Assembly (NCBI RefSeq): GCF_000499385.1
Contig: NW_013651701.1
Span: 172,251 to 236,250 of the forward strand
Reading direction: 5' to 3'
Source: Eimeria necatrix
Taxonomy: Eukaryota > Apicomplexa > Conoidasida > Eucoccidiorida > Eimeriidae
Length of the DNA: 64,000 nt
Below, in pieces: positions 12,226-24,200 of the stretch (within the stretch, counting starts at the first letter, position 1; each line of letters begins with the position of its first letter). Below the pieces are notes generated by a model. That model did no database searches and was not told the DNA's origin. It worked only from the letters and a program-made list of their open reading frames with translations. Made by a program: the position numbers and the translations under genes.

Positions 12226-13417
12226 CTAGAGCTCCGGCCTGCGGACTCGCTGGCTGTTTGCGTAGAGCGCGCGCACTGCAGCGCCCTCGCAGGGCGCGAA
12301 GAGCTCTTTGCCCAGTTCGCCGTTCACGAAGTTGTGCGCCGCGCACGCCCACGCGCACACGCCCTCGCTGCCCGCAGCCAGCGGCGGGTGGCCCTGCAGG
12401 CCCCGCAGCACGCACAGCTAGCTGCCGCGTGGCTAGCTGCGGGGTGGCTAGCTGCCTAGGAGCTAGCTAGCTGCCAAGTAGCTAGCTAGCTGCCAAGTGG
12501 CTGCTGCGGGGTGGCTAGCTGCCTAGGCGCTAGCTGCTAAGTAGCTAGCTGCGGGATAGATAGCTGCAGGCTAGCTAGCTAGCTCGGGGCTAGCTAGTGT
12601 GGGGCAAGCTAGCTAGCTTGGGGCTAGCTAGTCTTGGCCTAGCTAGCTTGGGGCTAGCGAGCTAGGAGCTCGCTAGCTGCAGGCTACCAAGCTAGCTGGG
12701 GCTGGCTAGCTAGGAGCTAGCTAGCTGCAGGCTACCTAGCTTGCTGGGGCTAGCTAGCTCGCTGGGGCTCACAGCCACGTAGGGCGCGATGTGGGTGCGG
12801 CATTCGCTGCAGGGGTAGAGCTTGAAGAAGGCCCCGAGCCACGCCTCCATGCGCTGCTGCTGCGCTTCGGTCTGCAGCAAACCGCGCAGCAGCAGCAGCA
12901 GCAGCAGCAGCGGCAGGTGCAGCAGCAGAGAGCACACAGCGCTGCTGCAGCAGCAGCAGCGCTGTGTCGCAGGGCTGCTGCAGCAGCCCTGCGGCCACTC
13001 GGCGCAGGACGTAGCAGCAAACGAGTCTGCAGGGGGCGCGCCTCAGCAGCAGCAACCTAAAGAGCTGCTCACGGGCTCTCGAGGGAAAACAGCAGCAGAT
13101 CTGTGCAGCAGCGCCCAAGAGCTTTGCCCCAGCTCCAGCCGATCTGGGGGCTCCGGCCCTCGCAGGCCCATCAGTCTTCTCCTGAGAGAGGCCTCGGGCG
13201 AGCGCTGGCCGCAGGAGGCTTCTGTGCAGCGTTCAACTTTGCGCAGCGTAGCGGGGTCAGTGGCTCCTGCACTGATGGCCGCGGCCACGCCCGCAGCAGC
13301 CCCGCCAGGACTCAGAGGGGCCCCTGAAACCCCCCCTGAGGGCCCCTGGGGGCCCCCTGAAGCCTCCGTTTGGGGCCCCGGGGGGCCCCCTGAAGCCGCT
13401 TCTGCGTTCCGCTGCAT
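12226..13417 (-). CDS. ERV1: Erv1/ALR-family FAD sulfhydryl oxidase
   Basis: FAD-dependent thiol oxidase; in the mitochondrial intermembrane space this family reoxidises Mia40-type import machinery. Three phase-0 exons: 13417-13073, 12871-12773, 12417-12226, giving 211 residues. The conserved domain starts ELGQSSWALLH (about 95-105), typical of the Erv FAD fold. The active-site motif YPCSEC (Cys136, Cys139), the FAD-binding motif WACAAHNFVN (Cys173, His176, Asn177) and a third Cys191 follow in the expected order. Residues 1-60 are Gly/Ala/Pro-rich. The start is the first ATG in an open frame reaching up to a TAA near 13510. Residues 64-69 read CTEASC, a possible shuttle pair N-terminal to the core. 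The intron of 12772-12418 is almost pure GCTAGC repeat. Confidence 0.9.
12418..12772. repeat. GCTAGC repeat filling an Erv1/ALR intron
   Basis: Nearly the whole intron consists of GCTAGCTAGCTGC and GGGGCTAGCTAG words. The splice acceptor used on the minus strand is itself a TAG of this repeat (12418-12420). Confidence 0.85.
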
Positions 13418-13807
13418 GTTCAACTCATCGCTGACCAGGGCAGCTCCACACCCCCTCTTGAGCCGCGCAACGGAGAACCCAGGGGACCCCTTTAGCCTTA
13501 AATGACTTTAAAGAGTGAAAAAGAACTCTTTGAATTCCTGGGGCCATACACTAAAGCGCTTTCTTCGGGCGTATGGGCAGCCACAGGCAAGCACAAGCGC
13601 TGGCTGTGCGAGGAGGCCGCAGCAGCAGCCGCCTGACCGCGCTGTTCTCTATCTTCTATATTTTTTATTGCTCGGATTTAACAGTAAAATCCACTATTTG
13701 CTGCGGAAAGCGAGGAAAATACCGCAGCTGCGGGCGAGCTAAGTGCGACTTTTCGCAAAACGCTGCTGGGGCCCTAGCGCTGCTGCGCGCATGCTGCAAC
13801 TTGAATC

Positions 13808-13839
<32 letters not shown>

Positions 13840-14357
13840 AGTTTTCGGAAGCTGGCAAGTGACCCGAAGGGACTTGCAATAGATTTCAGCAGGCATTTCT
13901 TCCTCCTGAGGGGGAGAGCGTGCTGCTTTACAGGGCTGCGGGGGCTGCTGGCTGGAGGGCCGCTAACTGCAGCTTCTTTTCCATTCTCGCTCCTGCGCAG
14001 CTTCTGTTTCCCCAGCTCTAGAGAGCAGCAGCAGCAGCCTCGAGCTGCCTCTGCTGCTGTTCTTTCCTTTGCTGCTGCTCCGAAGGCAGCAGGTCGAGGC
14101 GCGATCGCGGCACCCAGAACCCGCTGCGCCCGCAGGGTTTAGGGTTTAGGGTTTAGGGTTGAGGGTTTGAACAGGAGCTGCTTCGAGGGTTTCTGCATGC
14201 AAAGGGCGTTGCTGCTTTCTCAGCGCTTGCCATGGGCAAGGCCGAGGGGGCATACAGCCTGAGCGCCGTTGGCCTCCGCCCCTAGAGCGGGCTCTCCCAA
14301 ACAGCAGCAGCAGCTGCAGCAGCAGCAGCAGCAGCAGCAGCAGCACGAGGCGCGCCA
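13418..14357. other. Divergent intergenic region
   Basis: Separates the starts of Erv1/ALR (-) and the CCCH/WD40 gene (+), so both promoters should lie here. A + frame over 13573-14142 is open for 189 codons, with Cys, Arg and Ala runs, but no features support it. CAG runs occur at 13800-13845 and 14300-14345; telomere-type repeats lie at 14136-14160. Confidence 0.45.
14136..14160 (+). repeat. Interstitial TTTAGGG repeat
   Basis: About three and a half copies of GTTTAGG in tandem, upstream of the CCCH/WD40 gene, followed by a degenerate GTTGAGGGTTTGA. Confidence 0.9.
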
Positions 14358-16239
14358 ATGAACCGCGGGGGCTACAGAGGGGCACAAAGAGGGCGCGGCG
14401 ACCGTGGTGGGTCTCACGAGTAGCAGTGGGGGTCTTTAGGAAAGAAAGATTTCAATATTTTGCATTTAATTAAGTTAATTGAACTAGGCCGTTCCAGCTG
14501 CTGCTGTGGGGGCTAGCAGCACGGCACCCGCAGCAGCAACAGCAGCAGCGGGAATTGCTGCTGCGGCTGCAGCAGCAGCTCCAGCAGCTGCTGCAGCCGC
14601 GGTAGCCGCTTATACAGGCGTTGTCGCTGCAGCAGCAGCCGGAGGTGCCTGATTAGCAGCTGCAGCAGCCGCAGGAGCTCCAGCAGCCGCAGCTGCTGCA
14701 GCGGCTGCAGCAGCTGCAGCAGGAGCTGCTTAGCTGCGAAAGGCTGGGGAGCGTGCATGCGTGTTGCTTGTGGCTCTGCTGCGTCTTCTTGCTTGCCTTT
14801 TGCTGCTTAGATTATCATGGGCCCCCCCCTTCTTTCCGAACAAATGGCCGCTACGAGGGGCCCCGGGGGGGTTGGGGGCCCCCCCCTGAGGGCGGAGGGG
14901 GGGCCCCCTGGGGCGAGAGGGGGCCCCCCGGCAGCAGCCGCAGAGGTGGAGGGTACGGGGGCCCCAATGCGGGCAGGTGCTGGGGCAGGGAGGAGGCCCC
15001 TGGGGCCTCTTGGTACGGCAGCAGCAGCGGGGGCCCCCGGGGGGCCCCCCGGGGGCCCCCCCGGGGGCCCCCAGGGTCTTACTGCAGGCGGCGGGGGCGG
15101 GGCGACGGGGCCCGCGGCCGCTACGAGCAGCAGGGGGAGTACAGCAGGTGAGGAAGTGGGGGAGGAATTGGCAGCAGATGGGCATTTTTTGCGTTTTTTG
15201 AAACAAAAAAGGCAAATAAATGGCATTTAAAGGACAAAAACACAAAAAAAATCATTTGAAAGAGTGACAGAAACATAAATGAAACAAAAAGCTGCTTCGC
15301 CGGTTGAATGCACTCAGAGAGGACTCTGTAAAGATGAAAGAGGCCCCACCTCCCCCCAAGCAGGGGGTCCCCCCCTTTTGTCAGAACTTTGCTTATTACG
15401 GTGAGCCAGCTTGTGCCTTTTGCTTTTTAATTAATTTTTAAAGTGAACTTTTTGCTGCAGCAAGTGCTGCACAATCAGCAGCGGTATGTATGTCCACTGC
15501 AGCAGCAGCTAGTGCGCTTCTTGGGCTTCGGCCGGTGGCTGGCGTGTGTGTCTTTCTTGCTGCTGCGCTGCTGCTGCTGCGCTGCTGCTGCTGCGCTGCT
15601 GCTGCTGCGCTGCTGCTGCTGCCGCTGCTTCCTGCGGCTTTCTAGCCTCTTCTGCTGCTGCCTGTTTGCTGCTGCGCTGCAGGAGAGTGCCGTTTCGGCA
15701 GCAGATGCAGGTGGGGCTTCTGGCTCAACTTTGCTATTTTTCTCTTGCCTCTGTTTGTTTGATTTCGGCCCTTCTTTATTTGTGTTCTTTTGCAAACTTG
15801 TGTATTTTATTTGCATTTATTAAATGGATCAAGATTTGCTCTGGGCTGCGCTCATGTTTTCCTCTGCATAGATAATATATATATATATATATGTGTTCGT
15901 GTGTAATATACATATTGACATACATAATACTGTATATATTTTTGCATGCCACACAGTATGTATGTATATATGTGCCATACATAACATGTGTATGTAATAT
16001 ATATATATATATTATGCATATATATACGTGTATACATGTATAGACACACATTACCAACCATAACACTTGTATGTAATGCATGGCATGCAATCACACATTA
16101 CGTAAGAACCTGCCACACTTTATAAATAATGCAAATGGAAATGCATCTTTGTATTTTTGAATATTTTCTCTGACGTGCACTCCAAGGGGCTGCTCTTGTA
16201 GAGGCACTTGGCCAGGGCGGCTGTCGACTTCTTTTCTAT

Positions 16240-16282
<43 letters not shown>

Positions 16283-19050
16283 AGATACGCCCACGCCATA
16301 GAGTGCGTGGGCTACCAAGAAGAGGCCCACGGCGGCAAAAGCGTTCGCTGCTGCGTCGTCAACCCCGCAGCGTCTGAGATTTTCACGGGAGGCAAAGACA
16401 AAAAGCTCATGGTGAGCTGCTGCTGCTGCTGCTGCTGCTGCTCGAGAAGGCGGAGGCAACAGTTCTGTGGCGACCAGCAGCCCTTGTTTTGTTTGCGCTG
16501 CTGCTGCTGTTGTTTGCTTTGCTGTTGTTGCTGCCGCTGCTGTTGCTGCGCGTCTGCACTTGCGGCTTTGTGCGCATGGGTTGGCGTGGAGCTGCGGCTG
16601 CTGCAGCAACAGTGCCTGCTGCTGCTGCTGCTGCTGCAGCAAGCACCTGGGCGTGCGGGGGGCCGTTCACTGTGCCAATTGCTGCGTGTGCTGCTCTTGT
16701 GTGCTGCAGCGCTGGCAGATATCTCAAGCAGCGCCGCAAGGCCCCGGAGGAAACGGGGGTGCTGGCGCTGCTGGCAACTATGGGGGCGAACTGGACAGCA
16801 GCGGGGAGCCGCTGCTGGGCCTTTCTTGTCTGACTTGTACAGATTTGGGGGCTGAAGTTTGCTGCTTGAAGATGCTGGGCGGCGCGCTGTTTGCCGGGCT
16901 CGCAGACGGGCGAATAAAGGCCTTTCTCGCTAACGGAGACGTCAAGGAGCTCCAGGTGCCTTCACGCAGCAACAGCAGCAGAGAAGAGCAGCAGCAGCAG
17001 CAGCGAGTAGCGGCAGCAGCAGCGAGTAGCAGCAGCGGCAACGAGTAACAGCCGCAGCAGCGAGTAGCAGCAGCAGCAGCAGAAGCAGCTAGTTCAGTGC
17101 GTGCGGAGGAGCAGCAGAGTTGTTGAAGGGAAAAGGAGTTGTGGGGCTTGTGGGCTCAGGGGCACTCGAAAAGTGTTTACTGCCTTTTGCTGGTGGAGGG
17201 GGTGTTGGTATCTGGAGATTGGGGGGGAGAGATTTGCTTCTGGAAGTTTGAAGAGGCCACGCAGGCCTTCACGAAGGTCCACTCGCTGCAGGTCGAAGGC
17301 AGCATTTGCTGCATGCAAACAGCAGATGTGCCGGTTGCTGCTGCTGCTGCTGCTGCGCCGGCCCCCCTGGGCACCCCGCCGCTCGCCCAGCCCGCCTCCA
17401 AGAAGTGCGTCTTCTCCTTTTCTCTTTAAGTTTATTTATTTCTTTTTTGTATTTTCTCTTTTTCGCGTTGTCTTAAACTGCTTCTTTTACTTGCTGCCAT
17501 TTGTTTCGGGGCCTCTCTTGCCCGCTTTGGCGTGGCTTTGCCTGCAGCTGTGATCTGTGCATCTGTTTGCCCCCTGTGCTTGGTGCTTGCACCTAGGATT
17601 TAGTAGGGTTTAGGGTTTAGGGTTTAAGGTTTAGGGCTTGTGTGGGTTTTGGCTGCGCAGGGTGCTGTGGGTGGGGGGCACTGCGCTGTCAATCGTGGAC
17701 TTGCAGTCGCTGCAGGTTTTGCGCGTGTTGGACATTTCGGATGTGAAGGGCAACGGACCTCCGCTGGTATTGGTGCGCAGCTTTTTTCAGAAACCCTAAA
17801 CCCTTTTTAGGCGCCCTAAACCCTTTTCAGAAACCCTAAGTTAGGCCTTTCCCGGGAGCAGGCTGCAGGCCAGGCCAGGCTCTGTGGGCTGGGCGCTACT
17901 CTTTGCTGCCTCTAAGCTTGTCGCAATGAGGGTTGCGGGCATAGTGCTTGCTGCGGAGACCTCAGGGTCCTGGTTTTAGGGTTTAGGGTTTAGGGTTTAG
18001 GGTTTAGGGTTTGTAGGTGTGCTTGCTTGGCAGGCGCTGCTGCCGTTCAACGACTTTCTGCTCGTGGGCTTCGCCAGCGGGGCCATTACGGCCTACACCG
18101 CAGAAGGGGAGCGGCAGTACTGTTTTGCTTCGGATTATCTTTCGGCCATGGAGGGTAGGGAAATGCTGCTGCTGCTGCTGCTGCTGCTGCAGCGCTGCAG
18201 CAACACAGCCCGTGGTGCATGCGCCTGTGGGCGCGTAGCAGCGCGCGTGTCTGCTGCAGGGGGCTACTTTGCGCAGCAGCCAGTTGCTGCAGCAGCAGGT
18301 TTATGGGAGCTGCAGCGGAGCGCTCCCAGCCTCGTTTGGCCCCGCGTGTTTTGCGGACTGCTGCGCTGCTGCTGCTTCCGAGGCTTTCTGCCGAAGTCCA
18401 AAGTGGGAAAGTTGCTGCTGGGGCTTTGCTGTGCTGCACTTTGCAGGGCTCATATCCCCCGCAGGCCCAGTGCTGGTCTCTGGAGGCCGAAACTCCTCCA
18501 TTAAAGTCCTCAAGGTCCCGGAGTTTGAGGGTGAGGCAAATGGAGGCAAACAGCAGCAGCAAACAGCCAAACAGCAGCAGCAAAGAGGCATGCAAAGAGG
18601 CACAAATAGGATCAATTAGAGGCAGACAGGCCCGTTGCAGCAGCAGAGAAGCTTAACAACTCACTATACCCGCAGTCAGCTGGTGGATTTTGCATGCATG
18701 CAGCGCATGCAGGCAGTTGGGGCTTTGTGCCGGTGCTGCTTGCATTTTGTGGATGTCTTTTTTCCACCTTTTTTGCTTCTCCGTTGAATGCCTTCGTGCT
18801 GCGTCACATAACATTCCCCTTCCCAGGATTTAGCGCGTGTAATTGAAGGTTTACGGTTTAGGGTTTAGGGTTTAGGGTTTAGGGTTTGGCTGGTTTCTCA
18901 GAGCAAGGGACGCTGCCTGCGCACGAGGCGGGAGATGTGCGGGCAATTTGCCCGCTGGGCAATTCGCACTTTGTGACTTGCGGGGATGACGGGGCAATCG
19001 CGATATGGAAGTGGGCTCAGCCTCAGAAAGAAGCTCAAGCGGAGAAATAA
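14358..19050 (+). CDS. CCCH zinc finger and WD40 repeat protein
   Basis: Predicted RNA-binding scaffold, resembling the plant ZFWD type: RGG-rich N-terminus, one CCCH finger, then WD40 repeats. Eleven exons: 14358-14406, 14811-15147, 15461-15483, 15683-15710, 16285-16411, 16710-16955, 17160-17404, 17661-17766, 18034-18154, 18465-18530, 18902-19050. The total is 1497 nt, 498 residues and a TAA stop. Residues 1-128 are Gly/Arg/Pro-rich. The finger is CCTISSGECRFGSRCRYAH (131-149), C-x6/7-C-x5-C-x3-H, assembled from four exons, two of them only 23 and 28 nt. WD repeats run from about 160 to the end (FTGGKDKKLM, VSGDWGGEICFWKF, VTCGDDGAIAIWKW). The first donor (GTGGGT at 14407) is the least certain junction; the others are supported by frame and by motif continuity. 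Introns carry telomere-type, AT and CTG repeats. Confidence 0.85.
15870..16080. repeat. AT microsatellite in CCCH/WD40 intron 4
   Basis: Alternating TATATA, TATGTA and CATACA tracts inside intron 15711-16284, followed by a CTG run of about 40 bp that ends at the exon 5 acceptor. Confidence 0.85.
17605..17640 (+). repeat. TTTAGGG repeat in CCCH/WD40 intron 7
   Basis: Several tandem GTTTAGG units, one changed to GTTTAAG, within intron 17405-17660. Confidence 0.9.
17790..17840 (-). repeat. Spaced AAACCCT repeats in CCCH/WD40 intron 8
   Basis: Three AAACCCT-type words separated by TTTTCAG or TTTTTAGGCGCC, in the opposite orientation to the other telomere-type tracts of this gene. Confidence 0.8.
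17974..18013 (+). repeat. TTTAGGG repeat in CCCH/WD40 intron 8
   Basis: Five near-perfect TTTAGGG units just upstream of the exon 9 acceptor at 18033, inside intron 17767-18033. Confidence 0.92.
18850..18888 (+). repeat. TTTAGGG repeat in CCCH/WD40 intron 10
   Basis: About five TTTAGGG units end 14 bases before the acceptor of the last exon at 18902. Confidence 0.92.
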
Positions 19051-22000
19051 AGAAGAAAAGGCGAAATAAAAGATATTTTAAACAGAAAGAACTAAAAGAA
19101 ACAAGTCCTGGACGCGGACTTTGAACGTGAATGCAGGCTGAAGCAGAAGCAAAGACAACAGGCCAGCAACTGCAGGTTAAAAGCCCAGCCGGCCGGACAC
19201 AGCGAGCAGGGGAGAGACGGAGGCCAGCAAAAAATAAAAAATAAAGACAAAAATAAAAACCAAAGACACATTTAAAGAAAGACTGCCATTTTGTTGCTTC
19301 CAGCTGAAGATTTGGGACCTAGAAGCACATTCGGGGCCTTGAAGTATGTTATTTCTGCATGTTTGTCTGCGCCCGTTTCCTTTTTAATGCATTTGCCTTT
19401 GCATTCTGCTTCTCTCTTGTCACGTTGCCTTCGAGACACTGCAACTGCCCATGCCTTGAGGCCCCAAAGTGGCCGCCAGCCTTCAGCTGCAGCAGCAGCT
19501 TCGGCAGCAGCTGCTGCAGTGGGGTGCTTGGGGGCATTGGGGGAGGGTTGAGGGCGCTGTGTGCCTTGTCGCAGCAGCGGCAGCAGCAGCAGCAGCAGCA
19601 CGAGCTGCAGCTGCAGCACATGGTGGCGGGCCTCACCCCGGGTGCGGGGCCTGGCTTCTGCAGGAGCAGCTGCAGGCCCTGCCGCTTTAGAACGTGGTGG
19701 TAACAGATGACAGAAACAAAGATGTGTAATTCTATTCTTTTGTGCGTTTTTCTTGCTGCCCCCCCACATAGTGCCAGCTGCACAGAAAAGAATTAAAAAG
19801 ATCTTAGGTTTTTCTGGGGGCCCCTGAAGGGGCACTGTAAGGGGCCCCTACTGGCCCCAAATCGTGAAGCTTAGCTGAGCTAAACGGGCAGTCTGCTAAC
19901 TGTCTTGCTGCTTCCCTCTACAGGCAAAGCAGTTTGGCCCTTCAGGCTTTTGGAGTTCCTGTAGCCTTCAAACTATCAGCATCCTTTTGTGCTTTGCATG
20001 CAACAGCTGTGGCAAAGCAGTTTGGCACTGCAGACTGTTTGTTAGCGGCGTTAGCGTTCAAACTATCTGAATCCTTTTAGGCTTTGCATGCAACAGCTGT
20101 GGAAACAGCTTCATCGTACACGGGCGCTGCAATTATCCTAAGAGGTGTAGTTAGAGCGAAAGTGTGCACACTCCTTAAATGGCGGCGGATCTGTTTGAAG
20201 TGAACATCTTTTGTTGCCTCAACTCTCCTAAACATCTGAGGCCTTCTCTAAGCGCACTTTATAGCCTACTTGTCTTTCTGTAACCTCAAATGGGCCCGGA
20301 GTCCAGGGGATTCAGAGGCCTGTTGCTGGAGGGAAAGCGAGCAATTTGAACTACCCAAATTAGTCAGGCATTGCTTAATTCGTCTCGGTGTGCATTACAA
20401 TTTTTAGAAAAAAGTAAAGCTGGGGTCTCGAGCAAATCGGAAATAGAATCCTAGTGCTCTCCTGCTGTGGCCGTGACAAAGATAAGGGGAAACAACACTG
20501 GTACTTTGGCACTGACACCACGAAAAGACTTATTTTCGAATTCATTTCTGTCTTCCATTACAAACCAGAAGAGGCCTCTTAAATGGCAGCTTCTCGGGGC
20601 ATACACCATGAGACAAACTGAATAACAGAGCCAGCTGAAAGCGCTGGCCGATTGTCACTGCTGCAGTGGCGGCTCCTGCATCTTCATCGGGACACAAAGA
20701 GAGCGCCACAAATGTAGAAAAAGTATATTGCTTTCTTTTGAGTGCAGTTTCTCTTGGAAGGCTGGTACTTGCTGGATACCCCTAAGAAGTAGCTCTTCTG
20801 GCATTGCAATATGATGGAGTCTTTGAGGGTTTTGTTAGGGTTCTGGCTTCGTGCTGGCAAGGCACATGAGTGAGCCTGCTCATTATCTTGCCAGTTGAAT
20901 GAGAATTAGCTGTTGAGGAAGACTCTGTTTCCTCATGTCGTTCTCTGACAGCTTCCGTTTATCAGGCAGAACGCTGCCAGGCTCTCTAGATGCCACAATA
21001 TTTATTTATATTCGATGAATAACGAAGATAATGCCACCAGTAGTGTTACAAAAGCCATAAAGGAATGTGTGTTGGGACTAGTGGGAGTTAATGGGGCCCC
21101 AGAACCTGGGTATAAAGAGCAAAATTTCCTTGAGGCTCCCGCTCGATTCTGTAATCTCGCGCTCTCTGCCCCAATGTTTATGCACTGCTGAAGTATTTAG
21201 GTTGGATTTAAGTAGTTTAAGTGTCTTAAATATTCCCAGCAGCAGCCATTTAGCAATTCTTACTTAAGGGCACACCGCAGCAGCAAAGATTGGTGAGCTG
21301 GCAGAGAGAAGCCCAGCCTGCACTTATAATATCCTCCACATATTGAAAGCAACGCTACCTGTCGTGGAATCCAGAAAGCAGTGCTGTTGGGGTCTTGCCT
21401 TTCTATTTTTCGATGTTTATGCCTAAATTCTGTTTATAAGTTGTGCACTTTATCCTTAAAATTTGTTCTGAAGCATTTGTATTCTCTCTTGCTTTGAAGA
21501 ACACCAGAAAGCTGCCCAGAAGATGCTGTGGCTCCAAAGCCCTTCTAACTGCCTAAAACAATGCGGCTTACTACAATTATCTTATTTTTTATATTACATT
21601 TTACGCGGACAGAAAGAGTTATTGCCTCTAGAGGAAACTGAAAGTTCAGTGAATGCAGTTTCATGCGGTAACGGCAGTTTTGCTCGATCTTGTAGCGGCT
21701 TCGCGACACGTTTCTGCGATATTTCGATTATTGGCAGAAATTGGATTATTAATTTCAGTAATTGGGCTGGTAGTTGCCATCTCTGAGCCCCCTCGATGTT
21801 GTGCGTAGAAGGCTCGGGGGGGCCTCGTTTAACCGGGTCGAAAGCAAATTGGGGCTAAGCCACCGGTATTTTAAGTTAAAAATTATCACATAATTGAAGA
21901 ATTATCATTTAATTCCCAAATGTTTTGATAATTGGAGAAGATCTCAAGTGGCCAAGCGTGCTAGTGCATCTGTAACAGTCTGGGAGGTGCGAACACTACG

Positions 22001-24140
22001 CAGGGGGCTGGTACATCAACGCAGAGTCCTTTCCGCCCAACAAAGTGCATGCAGGCAGTTGCAAGCCACTGAATATATACTTTTTTTTTATTTATTAAGG
22101 CATACTGAAACACAATTAAGACCATTATAGACTGCCCCTTAGGCCAAATGCCTTGGGGGCCTGCTTCAGGTGAGAGCTCCGATTCAACTACACGAACTGA
22201 TACAGGATAAAGCTAAAGTCATTAGAATTCACAAGCCCAACAGATACATTACTTCGTTAGTCAAGGACACAATCTTTTGTTGCAACTTCTGCATCTTCAG
22301 TGAGCAAAAGAAGTGTTCTGGCACTCCATGTCAGGTCTAGGAGAAGAGTCTGAAGGAGTGCACTTCTTAATTTGGCTTTTGCGCGCAGAGTGAATCCCCA
22401 AATTAACTTGCTGCACCAGCTCACCAACCCTCTACCACATTCTGTACTTTCTTGCAGCAGCAGCCAGCCAAAGCTTGTCGCAGCTGTCTCATTATTACGA
22501 CAAGGGGCTGAGTTTATTTTGAATTCAAGCCGCGTCGGAGCAGCCAAAGTCGAAGGCCAGCACTTTGTTATTCAGCAGCACATAAACACGTGTGCGCCAG
22601 TCGAAGACAGCGGGATTTTTCAGTGAGACATTTCGCCTTTCACTTGGCTAGAGACTGCGCGCTCAGTTTCGAAAGCTCTGTAGCAGCATCTCAGCCATTG
22701 TGGGCGTTTCTGTGCGCAGCCCCCAAAAGCGTAGCTGTTTGAAAGGCAGAGTTCTTTGGGGCCTCTATGGAAAGCTAGCAAGACAAAGGCCCGCATTTCA
22801 ATGGGCAGCAGACGAGGCCTGGCTAGTTGCGGGCTGTGGAGCGTGGGATTTAGCGGCATGCGTGGCTAGTAGCCTCAATAGGGGCTTGGGTTTGTTAATT
22901 GGAGTTAAAGAACTTCAAAAAAAAGAAAAACTAGTGCGGAAAACTCCTTTGCAGGGGGGTGGGATCAGGGCTTGGGGCCACGGTGTCTCTGCCCCGCAAG
23001 GGACACTGCGGCTGCGGTTCCCGAGCTCACTGTGGGTCAGCCTGGCTTGTCTTTGTGCTGCTGTCAAACGACTTTGACTGGCAAATGCTAAAGAAATGAA
23101 AAGAGTTTTCTTGCTGCGGACAAAAGGCCCGCTATCGTTTGCTGTCTGTACAGTGTCGGGGGCCCGAGCAGGCCCAGGGTGCTGGGGGTGCGAGAGGGGG
23201 CTGTGTGCAGCTGCTGTTCTCAGTGTGTGTAGCCTTTCTGCAGTGTCGCATTGAAATGAAAACAAAGTTCCATTTGTTTATTTACCAATTTGTTTAATTA
23301 ACAAGACCCGGCCGACCGAACCTGCAGCAGGCAGAGGCGGGGGGGTCTGAGGGCTGCAGTGGAACTACACCCGAATCTCAGTGGGGAGGGCAGAGCAGAT
23401 CTGCGGTGTCTGTACCCAGCTGCATGCACACGGGCGCACAGCGTCCTTATTACAATATTAGCACAATAAGTTTGTGCTTTTTAGCTCAGAGGGGGCCTCA
23501 AACCCGGCAGGCGTGCTGTCCCAGTTGTCCGTCGTTCCGCAGCCTCACTTGTGGCCCCCGGCTGGGCCCGGAAGCATCTGCTGCAGCAGCTGAGGCGCAG
23601 CACGCGGAGCAGCAGCAGCAGCGGCAGAAGCCCCCGCAGCAGCGCAGCCCCAAAATGCAGCGCCCGCAGGGGTGCTAGGAGGGGAAGAGGAAGAGGCCTG
23701 TAGTCTTTGAAGGAGCCTTTTTGCCTTCAAATAAATCACTTAAGAGCTGCCAAAGCTGCTGCTGAGGACTTGGGCTCATAAAGAATAGATCTGCAGCAGT
23801 TTGCGGCAGCTTGGGCGGTTGCCGCTGCGGCGCGTGAGCTGTACAGGCACCCCGAGCTGCACAGACACTCCGAGCTGTACAGACACCCCAGCGCCGCAGG
23901 AGGATGCTGCTGCGAGTGCGCGCTTGTGGGGCCTCCTCAGCTGAACCGTGTGATCTGCTGCTGCAGCTCTCGGGGCCTCTCCAGCTGTATTTCATTTGAG
24001 GATTTCTCTGAGTTCGCGAGCAGCCGGCAAGGGTTTGCTGCTGCGCGCCGGCCGTCCGCTGCTGCTGCTGCTGCTGCGGGGTGCCTGGTGCGCGTGTGCC
24101 GCTGCTGCGGGCGTCCGTGTGCGGCTGCTGGCGCGGCGCT

Positions 24141-24172
<32 letters not shown>

Positions 24173-24200
24173 GTGTGCGCGTCCCCGCCCGCCTGCGCTG
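19051..24200. other. Intergenic stretch without a supported gene
   Basis: About 5 kb between the CCCH/WD40 gene and the kinase. It has CAG runs at 19480-19620 and 24060-24170. Bases 19700-23300 are of ordinary composition with few triplets and only short, unconserved frames. An 88-bp tandem duplication lies at 19925-20102. Unrecognised first exons of the kinase could lie at 23500-24200. Confidence 0.45.
19925..20102. repeat. 88-bp tandem duplication
   Basis: Copies at 19925-20012 and 20013-20102 share the start CAAAGCAGTTTGGC and the end GCTTTGCATGCAACAGCTGT, with diverged middles. Confidence 0.85.

Noticed and set aside
13573..14142. 189-codon + frame between Erv1/ALR and the CCCH/WD40 gene
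   Set aside because: Cys/Arg/Ala-rich translation across CTG runs and probable promoter sequence; no start context or conserved feature.
14753..15151. Separate Cys/Gly-rich protein starting at 14753
   Set aside because: The part before 14811 is intron (acceptor TGCTGCTTAG); the rest is exon 2 of the CCCH/WD40 gene.
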